DNA of 52,640 bases, taken from assembly GCA_031548875.1 (NCBI GenBank), contig JAVBQQ010000064.1, positions 1 to 52,640 of the forward strand, given 5' to 3'. The notes beneath the pieces are model-generated. The model was not told the DNA's origin. It saw only the letters and a program-made list of their open reading frames with translations, and searched no databases. Of this stretch, positions 47,843-52,640 are shown one piece after another. The translations under genes and the position numbers were made by a program. The stretch's first letter is position 1. Every line of letters begins with the position of its first letter. This DNA is from JAAYCI01 sp031548875 (lineage in GTDB: Bacteria; Bacillota; Clostridia; Oscillospirales; Ruminococcaceae).

Positions 47843-49210
47843 ATGCGCCCACACACCCGCCACCCACAGCATTTCCTGCCGCGCGCAGCCGCCCTGCTGC
47901 CCGCGTTTTTTGTGTTGCTGGCTGCATTGTGCGCGGGCTGGTTCGCGTTGCCCGCCGTTGCGGCCCCCGAGGATGTGGACGAGGTGCTCACCCGCCTGGC
48001 CACGCTACAAAACACAGATGTGGACCCCTCCTGGCCGCCCGATGTGGAAGCCGGCGCCGCGTCCATTGAGGCGATGCTGGACGCCTACCGGCGCTGCACC
48101 GCAGACGAGCGCAAGAACTTCACCGTCCAGCAGAATGCAGACCTGCGCTCCTACTTCGACGCGTTGTATACCCAGCAGGAAAGGGACACCGCCGAACTGG
48201 ACAGCCTGTTTGCCGGCGGAACGGGTTCGCAGGCCGCACCTTCCGGCGCGTCCGCTTCCGTTCCGGCTTCCGCCGCTTCCAGCGATTCTTCTTTCCCCTC
48301 CTCTTCGCAGGCGTCCGGCTCCACAGCTTCCTCCTCTTCGAACGTAGCGCCCAATGCCCAAACCAGTTCCGGCGCTTCTACACAGGCATCCAGCGCCACT
48401 TCCTCTTCCGCTTCCTCCAAAACGGTGCCGGGCGCCATCGGCGCCATACAGGGCACCCACAACCCGCCCCAGATTCCCCGCGGCGAGGGCTTGGGTGCCC
48501 TGCTGGGCAACAGCATGCTGGGCGGCCTTCTCATGGCACTCCTGATGGCGTTAAGCGTCATCGCCTTCGTGCGCTTCGCCATGGCGCAACACGCGGCGGA
48601 GCGCGACGCAAAACTGCGCGACGTCCTGCGCGAAGCCGCGGACGCCGCCAAAGCCCCGGCTGGCAACGCCGTCGTGCTCCCCTTCGTGCTCAACGCCCCC
48701 GCCGAGGAGGAGGAAACACCCGCGCAGGATCGCCGGCGCGAGCGTCAGCTCAAGCGCGAGGCGCGCGAGGCCAAGCGCGCCCAGAAGGCAAATGCGCTGG
48801 ATCGGGCGCAGGACAACGACGCCCACCTCTGGACCTCCACGCCCGAAGAGCAGAGCGTGTGGAACGATCCCCTCGCCAGCCTGGCGGATGGCTGGGACAT
48901 CCACCCCGGCGAATCGCCGGCGGGCAAAACCGATGAGAGAGAGCCTCCTGACGATGACGTCTCCCCGCGCGACGAACCACTCTCCGCCGTTCAGCAGGTG
49001 GCGGAGTGGCAACTGCCCAGCGAGGACGCCGAGCCGGCTGCGCTGAAGCCGCTTGCTCCCCACACCGGGCCCCCGGCGGCCGCCACGGATGCCGGCGATA
49101 CCAAACACCCATCTACTCCCGTCACGGGACGTCCGCGACGCACCGGGCGCCCCGCCCGCATGCCCTTCCGCGTGGGCAGCGAAGACGACCCCGCAGGCAT
49201 CGACGACTGA
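47843..49210 (+). CDS. Secreted/membrane-anchored protein of unknown function
   Basis: I do not recognise this 455-residue protein. It has a signal peptide (about 1-41, ending PAVAA), a short acidic helical domain (42-115), a Ser/Ala-rich low-complexity linker (about 120-200) likely to span or decorate the wall, one membrane helix (about 226-247), then a cytoplasmic part with a basic coiled-coil-like stretch (DRRRERQLKREAREAKRAQ) and an acidic Pro-rich tail. The layout suggests a type I membrane protein linking the cell surface to the cytoplasm. ATG 47843 follows TGGAGA by 5 bases. It lies 69 bases after coaX and ends at a strong terminator, so it may be co-transcribed with coaX. Confidence 0.85.
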   Translation: MRPHTRHPQHFLPRAAALLPAFFVLLAALCAGWFALPAVAAPEDVDEVLTRLATLQNTDVDPSWPPDVEAGAASIEAMLDAYRRCTADERKNFTVQQNADLRSYFDALYTQQERDTAELDSLFAGGTGSQAAPSGASASVPASAASSDSSFPSSSQASGSTASSSSNVAPNAQTSSGASTQASSATSSSASSKTVPGAIGAIQGTHNPPQIPRGEGLGALLGNSMLGGLLMALLMALSVIAFVRFAMAQHAAERDAKLRDVLREAADAAKAPAGNAVVLPFVLNAPAEEEETPAQDRRRERQLKREAREAKRAQKANALDRAQDNDAHLWTSTPEEQSVWNDPLASLADGWDIHPGESPAGKTDEREPPDDDVSPRDEPLSAVQQVAEWQLPSEDAEPAALKPLAPHTGPPAAATDAGDTKHPSTPVTGRPRRTGRPARMPFRVGSEDDPAGIDD

Positions 49211-49224
49211 TACTACCACAATAG

Positions 49225-49260
49225 CAAAGAACCTGCGAAACCAGCAGGTTCTTTGTGTTT
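49225..49260 (+). terminator. Terminator after the coaX-linked gene
   Basis: A perfect 12-bp stem CAAAGAACCTGC (49225-49236)/GCAGGTTCTTTG (49244-49255) followed by TGTTTATATT. It may also work for the convergent dehydrogenase gene. Confidence 0.8.
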
Positions 49261-49338
49261 ATATTCGATAATTCTATCTTAATCTTGACATATGTCCATC
49301 TATTTATATGCCTGGCATCCACCAAAAGTTCAGGTAGC

Positions 49339-50307
49339 TTACACGATACCTGACGATATACCTGCTTCACTATACATCCCGCGCAGGATCTCACAAGACG
49401 CATGCAACTTCTGCTGTTCTTCAGCCGTCAGCTGCAGCCGCATCACCTGCCGCACACCGGTGCGCCCCACAACACAGGGTGCGCCGGCCCACACGCCGCT
49501 CTCGCCATAGGCGCCGCCCAGGTCTGCGGTCACGGTCAGGATGCTGTTTTCGCCGCCGAACACCGCTCGGGTGATGCGCGCCATGGCCATGCCGATACCA
49601 TAGTAGGTGGCGTGTTTGGCCTCGATGACCTTCTTGGCCACCGTGCGCACCTCATCTTCTATTTTTTCAAGATCTTCGCGGCACCAGCGCCCGCCGCTTT
49701 CCTCACACAGGGCAAGCACCGGTGTAGACGCCACCATCGCCTGGCTCCAGGGCACAAACTCCGAGTCGCCATGCTCGCCCATCACATAGGCATGCACGTT
49801 GCGTGGGTCTACGCCGAAATAATCACCCAGCATGAAGCGCAGGCGGGCGGTGTCCAGGCTGGTGCCCGCCCCCACTACGCGCCCCGACGGCAGGCCGGAG
49901 AGTGCGCTCGTGATGTGTGTCATCGTATCCACCGGGTTTGTGGCTACCAAAAAAATGCCCTTGAAGCCTGCGCGCATCACCGGCTCTATGATGGTGCGGA
50001 ACACCTGCGCGTTGCGGGCCAGCAGGTCGGGGCGGTTTTCGCCCGGCCTGCGGGCCACCCCAGCGCACAGGGCCACGATATCAGCGTCTCCGCAATCGTT
50101 ATAACTGCCGGCGGCAACGCGCATGTGCGCCGGAGCGAACGCCATCCCATGGTTCAGGTCCAGCGCTTCTCCCCACGCTCTTTTTTCGTCCAGATCGATA
50201 AGCACCAGCTCATCGCAGGTGTTCTGGTTCAGCATCGCATAGGCGTAGCTCATGCCCACCATTCCGGTGCCCACCAGCACGACCTTGCGCTTTTCTGTCT
50301 CGATCAT
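49339..50307 (-). CDS. L-lactate/malate dehydrogenase family protein (Arg at specificity position)
   Basis: NAD-dependent 2-hydroxyacid dehydrogenase of 322 residues: nucleotide loop VVLVGTGMVGMSYAYAM, catalytic His179 in GEHGDSEFVPWS, Asp152 and substrate-binding Arg155 in LDTARLR, Arg92 in PGENR, and ATYYGI (Thr234), all lactate-dehydrogenase-like. The mobile-loop specificity residue, Gln102 in lactate dehydrogenase numbering, is Arg86 here (AGVARRPGENR), the residue found in malate dehydrogenases, so oxaloacetate/malate may be the true substrate. GTG 50322 is also possible, but the -10 box at 50335-50340 would leave it a leader of only about 5 bases; ATG 50307 has AAAGGTGG upstream. The gene appears monocistronic. 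Confidence 0.9.
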   Translation of the reverse strand: MIETEKRKVVLVGTGMVGMSYAYAMLNQNTCDELVLIDLDEKRAWGEALDLNHGMAFAPAHMRVAAGSYNDCGDADIVALCAGVARRPGENRPDLLARNAQVFRTIIEPVMRAGFKGIFLVATNPVDTMTHITSALSGLPSGRVVGAGTSLDTARLRFMLGDYFGVDPRNVHAYVMGEHGDSEFVPWSQAMVASTPVLALCEESGGRWCREDLEKIEDEVRTVAKKVIEAKHATYYGIGMAMARITRAVFGGENSILTVTADLGGAYGESGVWAGAPCVVGRTGVRQVMRLQLTAEEQQKLHASCEILRGMYSEAGISSGIV

Positions 50308-50334
50308 CTCTTTTTTCGCCACCTTTCCCGTTTC

Positions 50335-50340
50335 AGTATA
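50335..50340 (-). promoter_or_regulatory. -10 box of the dehydrogenase gene
   Basis: TATACT on the minus strand; transcription would begin near 50328, giving a very short leader and favouring the ATG at 50307 as start. The -35 is weak. Confidence 0.5.
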
Positions 50341-50466
50341 GCGTCAAAACAGGCGCATTCACAGCAAATATTGTCGTTTTTTCGGCGCGTGACCGCCTTT
50401 TTATCCCCTGCGGGGCCCGCGCGCGTGCCCAAACCCCAAAACCTGCCCATTCCCTCCCGCCCAGCC

Positions 50467-50495
50467 TTGACACCCACCAAGCGCGTGTGTATAAT
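50467..50495 (+). promoter_or_regulatory. rpsU: Consensus sigma-A promoter of rpsU
   Basis: TTGACA (50467-50472), exactly 17 bases, TATAAT (50490-50495): a perfect consensus promoter, the strongest in the window. It is followed by a leader of about 135 bases that includes a CTGCCC-TGT-GGGCGG hairpin (50524-50538) and no gene. Confidence 0.9.
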
Positions 50496-50637
50496 TAATA
50501 GCAGTAAATGAGCTTTTTCCTGTCTGCCCTGTGGGCGGGCCGTAGAGGGGTGCAGTTTCGCACGGGCCATCATCCGTAACCGCAGCCAGGCTTCATTTAC
50601 CCAAACTCTTGCCGTCTGGCATAAGGGAGGGACAAAG

Positions 50638-50814
50638 ATGTCGGAAATCCGTGTGAGGGACAATGAGTCGCTCGACAGCGCTCTGCGCCGTTTCAAGCGC
50701 TCCTGTGCCAAATCGGGTGTCCTCGCAGAGGTTCGCAAGCGCGAAGCCTACGAGAAGCCCTCGGTGAAGCGCAAAAAGAAGTCCGAAGCGGCGCGCAAGC
50801 GCAAGTTCAAGTAA
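50638..50814 (+). CDS. rpsU: 30S ribosomal protein bS21
   Basis: A 58-residue very basic ribosomal protein: it starts MSEIRVRDNESLDSALRRF and continues with KRSCAKSGVLAEVRKREAYE, then a Lys/Arg-rich tail ending RKRKFK. This is the classic bS21 sequence and length. bS21 sits near the anti-Shine-Dalgarno end of 16S rRNA and helps translation initiation. GGGAGG precedes the ATG by 7 bases, and a perfect consensus promoter drives it. A terminator follows 34 bases after the stop. Confidence 0.97.
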   Translation: MSEIRVRDNESLDSALRRFKRSCAKSGVLAEVRKREAYEKPSVKRKKKSEAARKRKFK

Positions 50815-50847
50815 GAACTAGCTTCGGATGTGCGATACAAGCGCAAA

Positions 50848-50882
50848 ACAGGCGGGCTCCACCCGGAGCCTGCCTGTTTCTT
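50848..50882 (+). terminator. Terminator after rpsU
   Basis: A 13-bp stem with one mismatch (ACAGGCGGGCTCC/GGAGCCTGCCTGT, loop ACCCG... counted 50848-50877) followed by TTCTTTG. Some read-through into yqeG is likely, since no separate promoter is evident for it. Confidence 0.75.
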
Positions 50883-50949
50883 TGTCCGCTGGCGGTTTTG
50901 TACCCCCACCGCCCGGCAGACACACCATCTTTCGGAAGGAGGCCGGCCC

Positions 50950-51456
50950 ATGCGGGTGTTCACTCCCGAGTACATCTTTCGCAACGTCACCCACATCACC
51001 CCGGCCTTCCTGCACGAGCAGGGCGTCGAGGCGCTCGTGCTGGACGTAGACAACACCCTCACCGGCCACGGCAGCCAGGAACTGGGCGCCGACGTGGCCG
51101 CCTGGCTGGACATTATGCGCGCCGCGGGCATCCGCATGATGGTAGCCAGCAACAACTACAAAAAGAGGGTGGAGCCCTTCGCGAACAAGATCGGGCTTGA
51201 CTATGCCAGCTTCTGCTGTAAACCCTTGCCCAAGTGGTTGCGCGCCGCCAAACGCAAATGGGGCCTGCCACGCAGCCACATGGCCCTGGTGGGCGACCAG
51301 ATCTTTACCGATGGCCTGGCCGGCCATTTTGGCGGCGTTCGGGTGTTCCTCGTGCAACCCCTGGCCGAAGCTGAGACATTCGGCATCCGCTTGAAACGCT
51401 GGCTGGAAAAACCGTTCTTGCGGCGCTATTACGGGCAGGGAGGGCAGCTGCTATGA
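50950..51456 (+). CDS. yqeG: YqeG family HAD-IIIA phosphatase
   Basis: A HAD-superfamily phosphatase of 168 residues: nucleophile motif VLDVDNTLTGHGSQE, motif 2 Ser in VASNNYKKRV, motif 3 Lys in CCKPLPKWL, and VGDQIFTDGLAGHFGG as motif 4. YqeG proteins are widespread in Firmicutes, often beside yqeH and aroE; the physiological substrate is not established, although lipid phosphates (phosphatidylglycerophosphate) are the substrate of relatives. ATG 50950 follows AGGAGG by 7 bases. Its stop overlaps the start of the next gene (ATGA), so the two are coupled. Confidence 0.93.
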   Translation: MRVFTPEYIFRNVTHITPAFLHEQGVEALVLDVDNTLTGHGSQELGADVAAWLDIMRAAGIRMMVASNNYKKRVEPFANKIGLDYASFCCKPLPKWLRAAKRKWGLPRSHMALVGDQIFTDGLAGHFGGVRVFLVQPLAEAETFGIRLKRWLEKPFLRRYYGQGGQLL

Positions 51457-52376
51457 AAAAAACTTCCTCCTGCGATGCGCACGGCATCCTGCCGTCCACC
51501 CCCACCGCCACACCCGTCCCCCTTTTCGGCACAGCCGGCCTCAGCGAATCCTATGCTGGCTGGGCCAAACAGCACGGCTACAAGAACGCGTTGGGCGCCG
51601 TACCTTACACCCGCTCGTTCGGCCTGGATGCCTTCGAGTACCAGTCCGGCCGCGGGGTGCGCATCTCCGACGCCTCCGCTGCCGCCCTTTCAGCCGATGC
51701 GGCTGCGGCCAACCTCCAGTTCAGCATGCATGCGCCCTACTATATCTCCATGTCCGGCCTGGATGACGAAAAACGCCTGGGCAGCCTGCGCTATTTCCTC
51801 GAGAGCGCCGCGGCCACCCGCAAGCTGGGCGGTCGGCGGGTCATCTTCCACGCGGGCAGCGCGGGCAAGCAAAGCCGGGCAGAAGCCCTCGCGCGCGCGC
51901 AGGACACGCTGGCCCGCGCACGCGCCGCACTGGACGAAGGGGGCTACGAGGACATCCTGCTCTGCCCCGAGACGATGGGCAAGGAGGGCCAACTGGGCAC
52001 GCTGGACGAGGTGCTGGCCCTCTGCCAGGCGGACGCACGCCATGTCCCCTGCATCGATTTCGGCCACCTGAACGCCCGCACCGGCGGCTCCATCCGTACA
52101 AAGGCGGACTACGCAGCCATCCTGGACGCCATCGGCGAAGCGCTGGGCGACGTGCGCGCAGAGGCCTTCCATGTGCATTTTTCCAAGATCGAATACACGG
52201 CCAAAGGCGAAAAGCGCCACCTCACCTTTGCCGATACCCAATACGGGCCCGATTGGCAACCTCTCGTCGAACTGGTACACGAGCGCAGCCTCTCGCCGGT
52301 CATCATCTGCGAGAGCGACGGCACCCAGGCCGAGGACGCACACACCATGCGCGCCTATTATGCGTCGCTGGCCTGA
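51453..52376 (+). CDS. Endonuclease IV-fold (AP endonuclease family 2) TIM-barrel protein
   Basis: A 307-residue xylose-isomerase-like TIM barrel with the zinc-ligand pattern of endonuclease IV: FSMHAPYYISMSG, VIFHAGSAG, LLCPETMGKEGQLG, CIDFGHLNAR, FHVHFSKIEYT, and C-terminal IICESDGTQAEDA. These line up with the His, Glu and Asp ligands of the trinuclear site, so DNA repair at abasic sites is the likely role. The N-terminal 20 residues are atypical. The start at 51453 overlaps the yqeG stop and has GGGAGGG upstream. Sequence similarity to well-studied Nfo is only moderate, so a different phosphodiesterase or isomerase role is possible. Confidence 0.85.
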   Translation: MKKTSSCDAHGILPSTPTATPVPLFGTAGLSESYAGWAKQHGYKNALGAVPYTRSFGLDAFEYQSGRGVRISDASAAALSADAAAANLQFSMHAPYYISMSGLDDEKRLGSLRYFLESAAATRKLGGRRVIFHAGSAGKQSRAEALARAQDTLARARAALDEGGYEDILLCPETMGKEGQLGTLDEVLALCQADARHVPCIDFGHLNARTGGSIRTKADYAAILDAIGEALGDVRAEAFHVHFSKIEYTAKGEKRHLTFADTQYGPDWQPLVELVHERSLSPVIICESDGTQAEDAHTMRAYYASLA

Positions 52377-52484
52377 CCGGTGCCAACGGTCTTCGCGCCC
52401 AAGACAACCCGCTGCAAGCCACCGCATCAACCGATCCATTCTTCCTCCCGAAAATCTCGACCGAAAACAGAAAGCAGGTTTCTT

Positions 52485-52640
52485 ATGGAAAACCGCATCC
52501 AAACACTCGCAGGCCGCCTGCCCGCAGGCTTTGAAGCCGCACTGGTGCAAACACAGACCGCCCGCTTCTACCTGCTCGATTTCGATTCCCACGACGCCGG
52601 CATGCTGCTCATACTGCCGCCCCCAGCCCGGTCCGTCTTT
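52485..52640 (+). CDS. M24 family metallopeptidase (Xaa-Pro aminopeptidase-like), 5' part only
   Basis: Only the first 52 residues are in the window; the gene runs off the end. MENRIQTLAGRLPAGFEAALVQTQTARFYLLDFDSHDAGMLLI resembles the N-terminal creatinase-like domain of Xaa-Pro dipeptidases/aminopeptidases (the region that reads NxxYLTGF in typical members). The catalytic M24 domain would lie outside, so the call is tentative. The start is ATG 52485 with AGCAGG upstream. It begins 108 bases after the endonuclease IV-like gene; that gap shows nothing notable. Confidence 0.65.
   Translation, partial: MENRIQTLAGRLPAGFEAALVQTQTARFYLLDFDSHDAGMLLILPPPARSVF

Noticed and set aside
50496..50637. Riboswitch or T-box in the rpsU leader
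   Set aside because: The leader has one small hairpin but none of the conserved cores I know of (no T-box, SAM, TPP, FMN or L21-type signal recognisable).
52377..52484. tRNA gene or attachment site near the end of the window
   Set aside because: No cloverleaf, anticodon arm or CCA-type end could be drawn from this 108-base gap.

Overview
The window looks like chromosomal DNA from an anaerobic, high-GC Gram-positive bacterium of the class Clostridia, most likely a gut Oscillospirales/Ruminococcaceae-type organism (an inference, not a sequence match). The evidence is the AddAB recombination helicase-nuclease pair, a VanR/VanS-type two-component system, an activator of 2-hydroxyacyl-CoA dehydratases, a rubredoxin-fused glutamate-synthase domain, a short Gram-positive type I signal peptidase and sigma-A promoters with TATACT or TATAAT -10 boxes, often with a TG extension. 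Coding density is high. I see no tRNA, rRNA, CRISPR array, insertion sequence, integrase or phage gene, so this is mostly a housekeeping region. Several genes start with TTG or GTG behind good ribosome binding sites.

Layout. 1-7 kb (minus): addB-addA. 7-10 kb (minus): tcdA and a GH13-fold protein that has lost most of its catalytic residues. 10-16 kb (minus): class A penicillin-binding protein, a Cys-rich membrane protein, DUF2207 protein and LemA. 16-21 kb (minus): Tex and a YfhO-type membrane protein. 21-28 kb: yfbR (+), dusB (-), then a polA-cupin-rimI-tsaD cluster (+), with lepB convergent to it. 28-31 kb: NYN/LOTUS RNA-binding protein (+) and a VanRS-like pair (-). 31-36 kb (+): a dehydratase-activator system split into two genes. 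36-40 kb: citrate synthase (-), a tiny four-cysteine protein (+), rubredoxin-glutamate synthase (-). 40-46.5 kb (minus): a sugar operon running binding protein, two permeases, GH65 phosphorylase, beta-phosphoglucomutase. 47-49 kb (+): coaX and a secreted/membrane protein of unknown function. 49-50 kb (-): a lactate/malate dehydrogenase family enzyme carrying a malate-type specificity residue. 50.6 kb to the end (+): rpsU, yqeG, an endonuclease IV-fold protein and the start of an M24 peptidase.

How genes work together. The sugar operon imports an alpha-linked disaccharide and splits it with phosphate, giving glucose plus beta-glucose 1-phosphate, which PgmB turns into glucose 6-phosphate. TsaD and TcdA act at consecutive steps of tRNA position-37 modification (t6A, then its cyclic form). 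Citrate synthase, the rubredoxin-GltB protein and the possible malate dehydrogenase belong to central carbon and nitrogen metabolism.

Most interesting signals: (1) the GH13 pseudoenzyme; (2) a dispersed structured repeat present three times (about 18.6, 21.9 and 34.8 kb) with a conserved GGTAA hairpin loop; (3) a roughly 170-base nested palindrome at 39.7-39.9 kb; (4) Arg in the substrate-specificity position of the putative lactate dehydrogenase; (5) an extra extracytoplasmic domain in the MalF-like permease. I did not find a clear multi-gene system that I would call new.
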